From: Mugil cephalus
Lineage: Eukaryota; Chordata; Actinopteri; Mugiliformes; Mugilidae
Assembly: GCF_022458985.1 (NCBI RefSeq)
Contig: NC_061786.1
Coordinates: 6,414,001 to 6,478,000 of the forward strand
DNA length: 64,000 bases
Direction of reading: 5' to 3'
Of the stretch, positions 12,301 through 23,900 are shown in pieces. A model generated the notes under the pieces. It was not told where the DNA came from and ran no database searches. It was given only the letters and a program-made list of their open reading frames with translations. Position 1 is the first letter of the stretch, and every line of letters starts with the position of its first letter. The position numbers and the translations under genes are program-made.

Positions 12301-13280
12301 AGACTTAGACAGACTATTTGTTATATTTCCATGAGTGGCAACAGAGCAGCAAATGTTTCTGTAAAGTTTAAAATAAATAAATAAATAATTAAATAACATT
12401 AATTGGGCATAGAGCATTCTCTGTCAGCATCAGAGGTCAGAGGCTTCTCAAATTTGAGCTGGGTAATTATCTCAAACAACCTGTAATATGTTTTATGTAT
12501 ATAACTATATATAAAATATATCACAGGTTGTTTCACCCAGTATTTTTAAGCTTTTGTGTTTAGAAGATTTACAATGATATAGAATAGCCTTTTTTATGAT
12601 GTATTATATTCTTATTAATAACTTGATTTCTAACTTTTCAAACATGACCAACTCCCTCAACACACAACAATTGGTAAACGATAAATGGCCTTGTATCTCG
12701 TATGATGTTTTTCTAACTCAGTGCCTTGCTTGAGGACATTTTGGCCTGGAGTCCATGCACCAGGGATTGAACTGCTGAGCCCCTGGTTCATGGACATCCA
12801 TTCAGAAAAGTCAAAACATGACAGTAATAGAACAATACTTGTTAATTTTGCTAGGGTGTAGTTTAATGTAGTTAAATACAATAAGATTCTTACACTGATT
12901 CCTACGACCTCCCTTCTCTTCTAGTAAATCACTGCCAAATCATCCAGACGAGTCCTTCAAAGCTTTACTAGCATGTAGCTTGATATGTTATATATTTATT
13001 GCACTTTTATTGTGTGTTTTGATCTTTGCGTTCATACAGTTTGATCTCAAGACTCGATCTTGATCTCCTGCCAATGGGTAGGTCTCTGGAAATGTGAACA
13101 ACAACAAGAGGTTGTTTCATTCAGTATAAGCAGCCACCAGACAAAAAAGACTCAGGGAACACGGGTTTGCTCTTTTACAACCTGGTAGCTACTGCTGTCA
13201 CATCAGTGCTGCCAGATGGGAAATGAACGTATGATGTATGAGTTTCATTAGTGGATAATAATACTGATGGACGAGCACAG

Positions 13281-13342
13281 GGAGTGAAACCTCTATACTA
13301 TTGCTGGAAAGGTGAGTCTAAATTATTTCACAGGGTAGAGTA
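13281..13342 (+). repeat. Local duplication, block A copy 2
   Basis: Second copy of the donor-containing block at 11562-11620, same orientation, again preserving ggaaaggtgagtctaaat. Confidence 0.75.
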
Positions 13343-13513
13343 TATCAATAGAATGTAGAATCAAGTATTACTTAACTAATGAAGTAATATTTTTCAGGGC
13401 ATGAAATTGCAATCATTTTAGTCACGTGTGTTTAGAAATAGAGTGAAATAACAATAATAAAAAAAATTCTCCCCTGTCCTTAAAACCTAGTGATGCCCAT
13501 GTCTGACACATTT

Positions 13514-13680
13514 CCTAGAAACCTTAAACCTGCTTCTTCATGTACAAGGTTACTGACAACTACAAACATGTTTTGGTTGTACAGAGGGATACACAGCAAA
13601 ATGCAAATTAAGGGAGATCAATTCCCCCTGGGCAACATCAGGACATATTTATCACTGGAATCTTGCTTCAACCTGCTTTT
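13514..13680 (+). repeat. Local duplication, block B copy 2
   Basis: This is the second copy of the block at 12139-12300. It has an insertion of about 40 bases between the agagggatacac and aatcttgcttcaacctgc portions. Confidence 0.65.
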
Positions 13681-13799
13681 ATTCTTTGTTGTATTTTCAT
13701 GAGATATGGGTGCCTCTTCCAAATCATGTTTCAGCTCAGCACAGTAAAGTCTGTACAGGAGAGGATTAGCCAATTTAAATTAAGACCTGTTCAAGGACC

Positions 13800-13900
13800 T
13801 CTGCATTCATCCCTCTCTTAAGTCTGAGACCCTTGCCACTGAGATGCACTCCCACAACGTGATGCTGCTACCACCATGTGTCACCATAGGGGGGCTATCG
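13800..13900. repeat. Possible Tc1-like fragment
   Basis: The string acaacgtgatgctgctacca with the following ccatgtgtcacc is reminiscent of a stretch in fish Tc1-like transposons. The window's own Tc1 copy has a similar but diverged stretch near 590-640. No frame or terminal repeat is left. Confidence 0.35.
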
Positions 13901-14646
13901 GGTTTTGAGCTATATCTTTATGTATTTATATTAAGTCTATATACCTTTATTCATTCTACCACACTGTACTTTTATTTTTATTTGTTACCCTTCTTGCTGA
14001 CTGTAAATCTGTAATTGGATATCAAAGTTCCAGTGGGCTAATTAACTTTCTATCTTTTTTTTTTTTTTTTTTTTTGATAAACTACTGTATATTGATCCCA
14101 GAGGGGAAATTCTGTCTTGCTGTTTGACCCATCCATTTGTTCACACACAGTAATGCGTACAGTTGGAGCAGTGGATATTGGGGGTTAGGTGCTTGCTCAG
14201 GGCACCACAGCCATGGACAGGGCGGGAAGCGAAGCTGTGGCCGCCACAGCCCCCATCTGAGGCAGATTTCTAACTCTAACAGGTAACTGTGCTTCCACAA
14301 ACTCAACAGTTTTAGAAATTATCTTACACCCGCGTTCTTAAGTATATTTCATAAGAGAATTATCCGAGGTCTACAATAGTTACTTAGACTTAACAGCTTT
14401 GGTGCATGCCATTGTTCTGGCAGGAAGTGTGATTTGTAGGACCTATTAAACAATGTGTAAACGTTGTACACTACACGTTGTACTACTTGGAGTCTAGTCA
14501 AGCTCGGAAAGGGGTCAGAATACTTTGTGAAGTGGAGTCAAGAATATATCTATAGGGATTTCTCTCAAGTAGACAGTATTTAATGTGTGTGTCCAGTGGG
14601 TGGGGGAGAGTCTGACTCAGTTTCCTGCCATTGTATTTGAGGGCAC

Positions 14647-14672
14647 TTCCTGCATTTAAACAAATGCAGGAA
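14647..14672. repeat. Perfect short hairpin
   Basis: Eleven-base arms (ttcctgcattt and its reverse complement) are separated by four bases. It is too short for a recognisable RNA gene. Confidence 0.6.
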
Positions 14673-14889
14673 ATGTTTGGATTCACATGAATATCCTTGA
14701 CATTTACCATCCAAAACATCACATTTTACAGTTAAAACCCAGACAGTAATCTCATATGCTTGAAGTAGTGACGGTGTCAGTTCAGTTTGTTTGTTCTCCA
14801 TCCACCTGAAGGGAATGCCACAAACAATTAATGTATGTGAAAGCATATTTTCTTTTAGTACTTACAATAAAGTTATATTTTATATCCTT

Positions 14890-16290
14890 CTCACGATGAT
14901 GAAATGATTTCGTTGATGGCCCTTTCTATCATGGCGATAAAGTCACGATGACGAGCTAAACATGGCTCTTTGACGACTAAAACGTGACGAGAATTTTAGT
15001 TGACGAGACAAAATTGGACACAGATGTTAGTAGGTGGTCTGTCAGACATTCAAAATGCATAACATTTCTGCTTATTGAGCATGTAATCTGTCAAGCTAAA
15101 AAGCATCAGCATCAGCAATGCTGCTGCATACTATCTTTGTCTGGTCACGCCGACCACCATGCAGCGCACATTCACACAACACGCCTGAAGCCGGTCAGTC
15201 GGTCACTGTCACACACACAGACACACAATTGCAGACCTGCAACTGAGTTCAATCAATTCACTGTTGTTATACGATGTTACTAGACTCTCCGACAATTGGC
15301 TTGTGCTAACTTTCATAGTAAAGTTTTCCATATACAGTAACTCCTGGTGCAAATGGGCTGCTAACGTCAGGCTAAAAAGTGTTGATATGTGTATAGAACA
15401 TGCAGGGATTTTTGGCCATTGTCATGTAGCATTTCAGACTTGTTGCTGTTTCCCATGTGTCTAAATGAACAGCATACTTCTATAGCTAATGCAACGTTAG
15501 CATCATGTTCAGCCATGTTTACATTCAGTGACAGTCTGGTCTGGCAGACAAGGTCAGGTTGAGCATATGAGTTCCTCATCCATCATATTTTGGGTATATG
15601 TATGTTTATTTCACCTTCGCAAATTGTCAGAAATAAAGTCACAATTGCCAAAGTAAGATAGTTTTTGTTCTTGGCTGTTTTGGAGTAATGGACATTGATT
15701 CCACTGTTACCACTTTATCTTGGTCTAATGCATAATCCTTAGTAGATCAGAAAGTATTTGCTGTTGGGTGGAAAACTTGTACATCTAAAATAATTTCTTT
15801 ATTATTGTAATTATTGGGGAAAATAGCCGATCTACAACCTCACAAAGTGTTGCAATGTTTTGATCTCATAGATCTGAAATTTTCACGACTTTTGTGTGGC
15901 ACTCTTGTTCACAAGTTTAAATGTGGAGATTAAAAGCTTTCTGCCCAACAGCAATGAAGTACAGCACCGCAGCACTGCGTCTCCATCAATGAGAAAGTCT
16001 AGGCTAGAGCTATGAATCTGGTTATTATACAAAAGCGTTAAGGTTAACTGTTGTTTTATTTTGCAATGTTCGGTACAACCTGTCAGCCTTGATTCCAATA
16101 CTTATTGACCTAAATTAATTTATTAAAAGACTAAGATTGTTTTTACTAAAACTGACTAAAACTTTTTTGAGTTTTTGTTGACTTAAACTTGACTAAAACT
16201 ATTACATATAGAAATGGCTAAAATGTGACTAAAACTAAAAGCATTTCATCCAAAAGACCGAGACTAAATCGAAAATGGCTGCCAACACTG
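14890..16290. mobile_element. Old hAT-type element (probable)
   Basis: The left part has cgatgacgag, gacgactaaaacgtgacgag and ttttagttgacgagac. The right part has repeated gactaaaact motifs in the opposite sense, ending ccaacactg at 16290. The reverse complement begins CAGTGTTGG, a common hAT terminus, and the ends/interior pattern matches dispersed fish repeats made of actaaaac motifs. No intact transposase frame remains. The left boundary is uncertain. Confidence 0.55.
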
Positions 16291-16903
16291 ATCCTTCTGT
16301 AGGTTTGGTACTCAGATTCAGACCGTCATGGAGAAGTATTTTTGTCAAACAATCACAGCTCGAGGCCCAAAAAATAATTTCGGTAATAACACTACCATGA
16401 CTGTAAGCAGGCAGAACGACATTTAAAGTTAATAAATTATTTATGATTTCGAAATACAGTGGCAAAGGTCACAGCTTCACTCTCGGCTGGAACTATTGTG
16501 TGTCCATCCACAGCGTCCATTTGTCATTTCAAAGTGCCCCTAAGACTGTGACCTCTGCGTGGTTTGTGTATTGTGCGGTACCACAATTAAGGGAGTCAGC
16601 TCAAATGCCTGAAGCCTTCTGGGGCCGGAGACATCTGGTGAACCAGTCAAAACACTGTAGAGCCTTTCATTGTTTTCTAGTTCAAAACGGAACTGGTCAG
16701 CAGGGGAGAAAGAAAGAGCCCACACCCGCTGCTAAACATGACTTCCGTCTTTAGTTTGCGACCCAAACAGGATACTGGCTCTTGAACGTTTCAGACCCAC
16801 TCGTTCTTTGGCTACGAATGGACAACCATATATTCGTCTCATTTTACCCTACAACTTGAAGGAACCCTCTGGATATTAGCTGATTTGTTGGCAGTTGTTT
16901 TTT
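16291..16903. other. Upstream flank of CD93-like gene
   Basis: About 610 bases have no coding frame I can support. A pyrimidine-rich stretch then gcag occurs just before the start codon (about 16885-16894), which could be a splice acceptor of a 5' untranslated exon, but no donor or TATA box could be assigned with confidence. Confidence 0.4.
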
Positions 16904-18601
16904 ATGGCAATTATGTTGTTGGTTTTTCTACTGCATCTCGTCAACAGCTTTGAGGGTCTATCAGGAGCTGAAGATGAAACGCTGTGCACCTCCAACGCCT
17001 GCTACACCCTGCATATGGAGAATTTGATCTTCAACAAGGCTCATCTGGAGTGTACCAATAATGGAGGTTATCTGATGACGCTCAGGGACAGACAAGAAGA
17101 GGATGCGCTGCTTTCACTTCTTTCGCTTATCCAAAGGCAAGAAAAAGACGGGCTTAGAATCTGGATTGGATTAAAACTGGACAGAGAGGACTGTGTGCAT
17201 TCTGGCAAGAGTCTCAAAGGGTTTAAATGGGTGTCCGGGGAGGAAGAATCCCACTACTCCAACTGGGAAAGAGAGCCGCCCTCTACATGCACACAAAATA
17301 GATGCGTAAAGGTTAATTACACTTTTTCAGGCAATAATCAGCTGAAATGGATTGATGGACCTTGCAAAAACCCTGCACCTTATGTGTGTAAGTTTTATTT
17401 TAAGAGCATGTGCACACCTTTGACTCTGTTGGGACGTGGACAAATACACTACACAGCACCCTTCTCAAAGAATCCCCAAAAAGGTGAAATGAAATTGTTT
17501 CCACATGGAACTTATGCTAATATTATATGCAGCGACCAACAATCTCACTACTCTGTGTGCAATACGTCTGGCTGGACAAACCAGGGTCCCTTTTGCACAA
17601 TTGTAAAGCAAAACTGCAAAATTAACAATGGTGGATGTCAGCATTTGTGCCAGCAGACTACAGATACAGATGTCCAATGCCTTTGCAAGGACGGTTATGA
17701 CCTGGAAGAGGATGGACTCAGCTGTAGAAGGACACACTTGTGCGGTCCTGACACCTGTGAGCATCAGTGTGTAATAAAGGAGTCAGGGTTTTCCTGTAAA
17801 TGTCCAGAGGGGTTCAAACTGCACCAAAACCAACGCAACTGCTATGACATCGATGAGTGCAAGTCAAAGGCCTGTGGGGACCACTTGTGCCTCAATACGC
17901 ATGGCAGTTACAAATGTGTGTGTAATGAAGGCTACAAAATGGTCGATGGTCGATGCGACAATGTGGATGAGTGCGCACAATTAAGATGTGATCACATCTG
18001 CTTGAATGATAGTGGATCCTATTCCTGTAGCTGTAACGAGGGCTTTGCTTTATCTAATGATGGCTACTCCTGCGTTGACATCGACGAATGCGCCAGCAGC
18101 GGCTGTTTGCCCGAGTTCATGTGTGTTAACACGGAAGGCAGCTTTCTGTGCGATCCAGTTACCCACTTTAATATCGACCCAACAAACTACACTCCAACTT
18201 TGACTTCTTCATCAGATGACCCAGCTAAAGAGGAAACACAAGAGAACTTCACAGAATCTTTAACCAGAACAACGGTGGAGCTCCAGCATCAGTCCCCACA
18301 CACTGATGCGCCGCTCCCTGACGTAGTGAACCACACGCACAGGGATCAGCAGACCAACACATCTTTGGTGACAACTTTTGCCAAGACGGCCAACTACAGG
18401 GTGATAATCTGTGTCCTCGGTTCAGTCATTCCTCTGGTCGTGTTGGTTGCAGTGACTCTGTTCATTGCGATTTTTCGATGCAGTCGATCCAAAAAGGAAG
18501 TCAAGAAGAGCACCACCACGGACGGCTACTGCTGGGTCTCCTCTGGTTTGGATCCACGTTTAGAAAAACTATATGAGTCCATCTTGACTGATGACCCATG
18601 A
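16904..18601 (+). CDS. cd93: CD93-like C-type lectin/EGF type I membrane receptor
   Basis: This is a single-exon frame of 565 aa. Residues 1-16 are a hydrophobic signal peptide (MAIMLLVFLLHLVNSF). Residues 28-162 are a C-type lectin-like domain with WIGL, a Trp-rich core and paired Cys. Residues 170-231 form a sushi-like Cys module, followed by five EGF-like modules from about 238 to 417; the last three start DIDEC, NVDEC and DIDEC, the calcium-binding type. A Ser/Thr/Pro-rich stem with NFT, NHT and NTS sequons covers 418-495, a membrane segment 500-524, and a basic-start cytoplasmic tail 525-565 carrying DGYCWV. The domain order and the Y-x-WV tail motif fit CD93 (endothelial/myeloid group XIV lectin). 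The start is the first ATG before the signal peptide; a TTG three codons upstream is not needed. A thrombomodulin-like gene follows 1.4 kb downstream in the same orientation, as in mammals. Confidence 0.9.
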   Translation: MAIMLLVFLLHLVNSFEGLSGAEDETLCTSNACYTLHMENLIFNKAHLECTNNGGYLMTLRDRQEEDALLSLLSLIQRQEKDGLRIWIGLKLDREDCVHSGKSLKGFKWVSGEEESHYSNWEREPPSTCTQNRCVKVNYTFSGNNQLKWIDGPCKNPAPYVCKFYFKSMCTPLTLLGRGQIHYTAPFSKNPQKGEMKLFPHGTYANIICSDQQSHYSVCNTSGWTNQGPFCTIVKQNCKINNGGCQHLCQQTTDTDVQCLCKDGYDLEEDGLSCRRTHLCGPDTCEHQCVIKESGFSCKCPEGFKLHQNQRNCYDIDECKSKACGDHLCLNTHGSYKCVCNEGYKMVDGRCDNVDECAQLRCDHICLNDSGSYSCSCNEGFALSNDGYSCVDIDECASSGCLPEFMCVNTEGSFLCDPVTHFNIDPTNYTPTLTSSSDDPAKEETQENFTESLTRTTVELQHQSPHTDAPLPDVVNHTHRDQQTNTSLVTTFAKTANYRVIICVLGSVIPLVVLVAVTLFIAIFRCSRSKKEVKKSTTTDGYCWVSSGLDPRLEKLYESILTDDP

Positions 18602-19613
18602 CCTGGCAGTGGTTGAAAAGACTCTCTAGATGGACTGCCGTGTTTATTTATGTAATTTATGTTGTTGGAACTTCTTTTGGCTTGGTAATGCACTGTTATC
18701 AAGTTATTTCATATCAAATCAGAAAACTCTGTTATCCATAAAAAACTGTGATTTCTCATTGACTTCTCTGTGGTTGGGTAAAAAGGCAAATATGCTAAAT
18801 ATGGTTGTGAGGAAGTGAAAATGAGTGCTGTTTTTCTTGCGAAGCACAACTGTGATGTGAAAGGCTCCGTGGGTGGGGATCGTTTCGACAGTGGGGCGCC
18901 TGTTATTTTACTGGGGTGATGATCCAAGCAAATCTAAACGTAAATGCTATACGATGGTTTCTGAGAAAAACTTGTCCTGGGAGGAAGTTTTAGAGCCAAG
19001 ATCTGCCTGTTTATATATATATATATATATATGGGTGTGTGTGTGTACTGTGTCATAAGTGACTGTATACCAATAGACATGTGATGATATAAACTGTGAT
19101 GTATGTGAACTCAAAGGTGGATTCATCTTTCTATGACAAGTATAATTTGTGGTTGATGTGAAAATACTGAAACAAAATGTAATTAAAGATGTAAAAAATT
19201 GTCCCTTATGACACAATTACGCTGATATAACCGATGCATTAACAAGTAAGAGGTACTTTTCTTTCTTTCTTGTGTTACTAGGTAAGGTCTGTTAAGTAGC
19301 TGCTGACATGTTAAATAAATGTAGTGAAGTAAAGAGTTAGATCACTGCTCCCAACATTGTGTGAAGTATAAAATGGAAATCTGCAGTGAAATACCTTTCT
19401 TTTATAAATAAGCACACATGTATTTTGTTTCTGCCACTGTCACAGAGATGTAATTACACACATACCTTACTAAATACAAGTTACTTGCTGAATGGAGTCT
19501 GCACATTAATTGTGCTGGTGTATTACTGTAAATACATGTACTGTACATCGAATTATCCAATCACTGTATGTTGTGAAGTTAAAGTCATACTATCAGACCA
19601 AAACTAAATAAAC
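18602..19613 (+). other. Probable 3' untranslated region of cd93
   Basis: This AT-rich tail has no coding frame of note and contains a short (AT)n run at about 19013-19032. AATAAA hexamers occur at 19314-19319 and 19607-19612; either could end the transcript. Confidence 0.5.
19607..19612 (+). terminator. Candidate polyadenylation signal of cd93
   Basis: This is an AATAAA hexamer about 1.0 kb after the stop codon. An alternative lies at 19314-19319. Confidence 0.4.
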
Positions 19614-19981
19614 TCAGTTTTGAAATATGAATATGTGACTTATAGAATTAGCTAACGTTTTACTGTGCCAATCTTTCTTCACCTATTATACATTATTTTA
19701 CTCATAAACCCTCATCAGACCTTGTACCATATACATACATACATAAACTGGTAAAAACAATGTTCCTGCTTCAGGTCATCATTTTGAAAAAAAAAAAACT
19801 GCAGTCTTACTTTATCTCACTTCCTCCATTCCTCCTTGTCCTGGGGGACCCTTTTTCCGGACTAGGTAGTCACAGGCGGTCCATCAGTGAACAGCCCACA
19901 TTTTATTTTCACGCCACACACGACAACATGGTCTGCTTGCAACTGGCAGCGTTTGCTCCACTGAAGGACATAACAGTCTGG

Positions 19982-21055
19982 ATGTCAGTTATGTTTCTTT
20001 TGTCTCTTCAGACAGGATTCGGGGAGAAGCAGACTACAATCTGTAGGCCTTTGTGCACTGGAAGTGAGTGCATAACTGTTAACCAGCAGAAAGCGGATTT
20101 TGAAACGGCAGAGGCAGTATGCAGAGAGAGCATGGGAGAACTCCTGACGTTTCAGTCTGGGGCCGATGAGCACATCTTGGACATGCTGAGTCAAGAACTG
20201 TTCGAAAACTTCTGGATCGGGCTGCGTTTACCAGCTGGGGCCTGCAATAACCTCTCAGCTCCACTGAGAGGCTATGAGTGGACCTCCGGTAACACGAACC
20301 AGAGCTTTATTCCTTCCCAGACAACCTGGAGAGAAAACGTTACAGTCTGCTCTCAACACTGCGTTTCACTTTCAAATGACCACAAATGGACGGAGAGCCC
20401 GTGCTCTGAAAAAATCAATGGGTTTCTGTGCAAAACAAAGCACAAACATGCATGCCGGGCGCCTTTTTTCCAAAGCTCCAGCGGTTGCCGAGCTGGACCC
20501 TGTCAGCATACATGCAAAGATGTAAAGGGGGGTTACATATGCTCTTGTTTCAATGGATACATCCCAAACAGCAAAGACCCCAGGCAGTGCCAAATATATT
20601 GTGGACAACAGAAATGTCCCCAGATATGTGAGGGAGGCCTTGACAGTGAGTGCATCTGTCCAGAGGGCTATATACTTCATGATAACAAATTTTGTGAGGA
20701 CATAAACGAGTGTGAAATGGGTTACTGCGACCAGAATTGTAAAAACACTTTTGGGAGTTTTGTGTGCTCCTGTGAAGAAGGATTTGTACTTAAAGAAGAC
20801 GTCAAATGCCAAAAGAAGACACAGGACATCATCGCAACCACTGTCGCTGTAGGATTTGTTAAACCGGCCGGCAGAAACAATACACTGAAGGATTCCGCAG
20901 CAGCTGGGGGCAGTTTTATGTGGATTTGGGTTGTGGTTGCAGTGGTTGTGGTCGTGTCCATATTTGTGATTAGGCTTTATGTTGTTAAGTGTCGCAAGTA
21001 CAGAGAACGACATTTGAATCAACAGTCTACTGCTGTGGATAATATTGTTACTTAA
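19982..21055 (+). CDS. thbd: Thrombomodulin-like C-type lectin/EGF membrane protein
   Basis: This is a single-exon frame of 357 aa from the ATG before MSVMFLLSLQTGFGEK, the best signal peptide; an upstream in-frame ATG at 19928 would add 18 residues. A C-type lectin-like domain spans about 25-150 (FWIGLRL, WTSGN, WTESPC). Three EGF-like modules follow at about 169-203, 207-238 and 240-276, the last with DINEC, a calcium-binding start. Then come a short stem, a membrane segment at about 313-333 and a 25-residue tail. Mammalian thrombomodulin has six EGF repeats and about 575 aa, so this is a compact form. It is placed directly after cd93, as human THBD adjoins CD93. Expected role is an endothelial anticoagulant cofactor for thrombin, but the reduced EGF number leaves that inferred. 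A second CD93-like paralogue is the main alternative. Confidence 0.82.
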   Translation: MSVMFLLSLQTGFGEKQTTICRPLCTGSECITVNQQKADFETAEAVCRESMGELLTFQSGADEHILDMLSQELFENFWIGLRLPAGACNNLSAPLRGYEWTSGNTNQSFIPSQTTWRENVTVCSQHCVSLSNDHKWTESPCSEKINGFLCKTKHKHACRAPFFQSSSGCRAGPCQHTCKDVKGGYICSCFNGYIPNSKDPRQCQIYCGQQKCPQICEGGLDSECICPEGYILHDNKFCEDINECEMGYCDQNCKNTFGSFVCSCEEGFVLKEDVKCQKKTQDIIATTVAVGFVKPAGRNNTLKDSAAAGGSFMWIWVVVAVVVVVSIFVIRLYVVKCRKYRERHLNQQSTAVDNIVT

Positions 21056-22400
21056 ATCATTGACTATATATGGGTTAAATGTAGTCCAAACAATATTCCA
21101 TACGGCATGTTAAGGACATTTTTGTCTCCTTACAATTTTTTTTTTTTTTTTGAAAAGGCATTAACAGCAAAGGAAATGTGTAGATAGGCACACATCCTGC
21201 GAGGGGATATTTACAGTAATTATTTCAGTTTTCGTACGTGACTCATCAAGAGCAACAAGTAGAGGTCAGATAAAAAAAAGAAATTTCGATGAAATACCTG
21301 TACACAAACATTATAATGCAAAAAAAAAGGCCTTTTGGGGGACCTGGTTTTCACCAACACAACCATTTGTGTTTTTACACAAGTACTGACAGGATGTTCA
21401 GGTAGAACCACTGAACAATTGTTATTCAAGGACCTACTATCTGGAATGGGTTTATGTCTTTATTGACATCATTATACATTATCTCTGTCTGGTTGAAGTC
21501 TAGTGCTTATGGTCAAGCTTCCAGTGCATCATCTGTTGATTACTGTGCCGTTCTAAGTACCTTTACAGTATTGGTAAATTCATTGAAGTATACAGTATGG
21601 ATTATAAACAGTACGGTAATTTGTTTTTATTTGCTGAAATAGATTGTGTTTTGTTCATTAATAAACCCTAGACAAAAATCGAACCAAATTTTAAGTTTTA
21701 ATTAAAATTGTTTCACTTTTTTGTCACTGTCAGAGGCAAATAGTTCTCATTTATGAACTCCTACATCATATTTCATGAATGTGAAACATATTAATGCCCA
21801 TTAGGCAACTACTAAATCGGATAAATGTGCGCTCTTTGTGTTAAAGAGCTGTGTTCCCCCTTGGAAAGAGATCTGAGTCATTATAATATTAAGATCTCTT
21901 AAACTCCAGGACTTTCAAACTTACATACAATACTTGAGTGAATCTATTCTCTTTTTCATGTTTGTATGCATGAATTAGTTTTTATGATATGATGGACACA
22001 TATATTTTCTCTGGAACATTACAGGTTGATTTCATGTGTAGTTGTGTAGTGTAGTTGTGTTCCTCATATCAACTCAACACCATTGCCCTAGTTATTCTAG
22101 TGCCATCTACTGGTGTAAGAACAAACTGCAGGAAGGAGTCAGTTTATTTTAAAATCAGTTGTCATGTCAGAAAATGTTGAAGAGATATATTTTCATAGAA
22201 GAAAATGTGTGTTAACACGTGATGCCATATATTACATGATTATCCAATTGTAACAAACATTTTTATGTTGTTTCTATTACTAACTGCTTCATTTTATGTT
22301 TTTTTTTTCAGTTAAGCTTTGCACCATTGTATGTTATTTATTTGTCTATTATACTACTGTACCTAGAGAAATCTAAATAAAACTTTAATACATTTTACAG
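21056..22400 (+). other. Probable 3' untranslated region of thbd
   Basis: About 1.3 kb of AT-rich non-coding sequence ends near an AATAAA. Poly(T) at about 21136-21150. No other gene signal was seen on either strand. Confidence 0.5.
22376..22381 (+). terminator. Candidate polyadenylation signal of thbd
   Basis: An AATAAA lies within ctaaataaaactttaatac, followed by a T-rich/GT-containing stretch, about 1.3 kb after the stop. Confidence 0.5.
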
Positions 22401-23424
22401 GTGACTTGTATTTTTCCACAATTGGATTCTAAAACATGTTTTTTTTTTTAAAGTATCCAAAATTTTTATTATGTTTGTTAGACTAATAAAAACCTTTAAA
22501 GGTCATCACATGCAGCAGAACTAAACATAATAATGTGCAGATTATAGCACTAATTTCCTGCAGCTTATTTCCTGCAGAGCTCAGCTGACTTCACTCAGCA
22601 CTCACTTCCTGTTTCCTCTCAGAAAACACCATGAGAGACTAAAATCTGTTTGTATTTGGGGATTTTTTATTATTATTATTTTCTTTTACACTATAGCGAT
22701 AAAAAAAAAAGGAAGGAAAGAGAAGACTGAAATAAATCAGTAAAGGTTAATTCTCATTGTTCTATTCAAGGACGAACTGTAATTATTAACAATGGCTGTC
22801 CCGTACCTTGTTCAGTTCTTAGTCTTAACTAGATCAGTTTCCTCTTCTGTCAGAATAAAACACTCATACTTATTATACAGACCAATCCAACAGAAAACAT
22901 GGACATGCATGACATCTTTTGTTAAGTTGAAGGCATTGCAGGCGATGACCAAAAGTGTAGACTGTATCTTGAGAATGATGTGTCAAGATTTGTGCTGCAA
23001 TCTTTTTTATGTCCCACCCCTTTGGGTCAGGGAAATTAACAAATCTCTTATCTGTACCTTATTGTTTTTTGACTGTGTTCTTATACTGTCTTCTTTTTGT
23101 TCTTATACAAAGCCACAGAGGAGATTACTGTGCTGTATCACCTGCTCTGTCGTAATATTTTTTCATTTATATTTTCTCAATGACAGATAGGTAGGTGGTT
23201 TTATTTGTTTGCCAAACCCTGCTCAGGCTATTAAACAATGTCTCTCACAAACATAACACAACATGACATGACAAGTTAAACCTGGATATCTAGAGTTAAG
23301 TTCATTTAGGGACATAAATCAGACTCATGGCCAATTATTTAGGGCCGGCCGGTCCAAGTTCTCTGTTCTCAGTTATGAAATGTATGATTTGCAGTGGTTA
23401 AGATTAGGGTTAGAGCCAAAAGTG

Positions 23425-23427
<3 letters not shown>

Positions 23428-23466
<39 letters not shown>

Positions 23467-23501
23467 GTGTGTGTGTGTGTGTGTTTGTGCGTGTGTGTGT
23501 G
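23428..23501. repeat. (TG)n microsatellite with GC interruptions
   Basis: About 37 dinucleotides run with two or three tgcg/tttg interruptions. Confidence 0.97.
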
Positions 23502-23710
23502 CTGTATTTGTATGTGACTAAGAGAACACATAGATGTAGTGCAGTGTTGATAAGACTGGGTGGGACAAATCTAACCTGGTTAGCACCGGCTGTGACTGAC
23601 ACAGTCTCACCTCTGCAACATGGGCCCATAATCAGCCAATCACAGCAGGAGGAGTTAACTTGTTATTCATTTTTGATTAAACCATTTTGGGATGTACTGA
23701 TTTTGTCTGC

Positions 23711-23759
23711 TATTATTATTATTATTATTATTATTATTAGTAGTAGTAGTAGTAGTAGT
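23711..23759. repeat. Compound (TTA)n(TAG)n trinucleotide repeat
   Basis: About nine TTA/ATT units pass directly into about seven TAG/AGT units. Confidence 0.97.
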
Positions 23760-23900
23760 CTAACTTTTTATTAAGAGATACTATACGTCCTGTACATTTT
23801 AATAAAAGTTTTGCACTGTATTATTGTTGCATCAAATTGTGAATATTTTTTTGTTTTATTTCTTTGTAAAACATTTTATTACAACATATATTTTCATCAG

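Larger units (their letters stand above)
22401..23900. other. Intergenic, microsatellite-bearing
   Basis: There is an open frame of 132 codons at 22792-23190 on the plus strand, but its Cys/Phe/Leu-rich composition and lack of any known motif argue against a gene. Microsatellites lie at 23428-23501 and 23711-23759. Confidence 0.5.

Noticed and set aside
16895..16903. Start of cd93 at an upstream TTG
   Set aside because: The ATG at 16904 gives a normal signal peptide directly; non-ATG initiation is not needed.
20372..21022. 216-codon minus-strand frame opposite thbd
   Set aside because: It is the shadow of the cysteine-rich thrombomodulin frame; no independent motif.
22792..23190. 132-codon open frame on the plus strand
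   Set aside because: No known motif, composition rich in Cys/Phe/Leu as expected from AT-rich DNA, no promoter or splice context; treated as chance.
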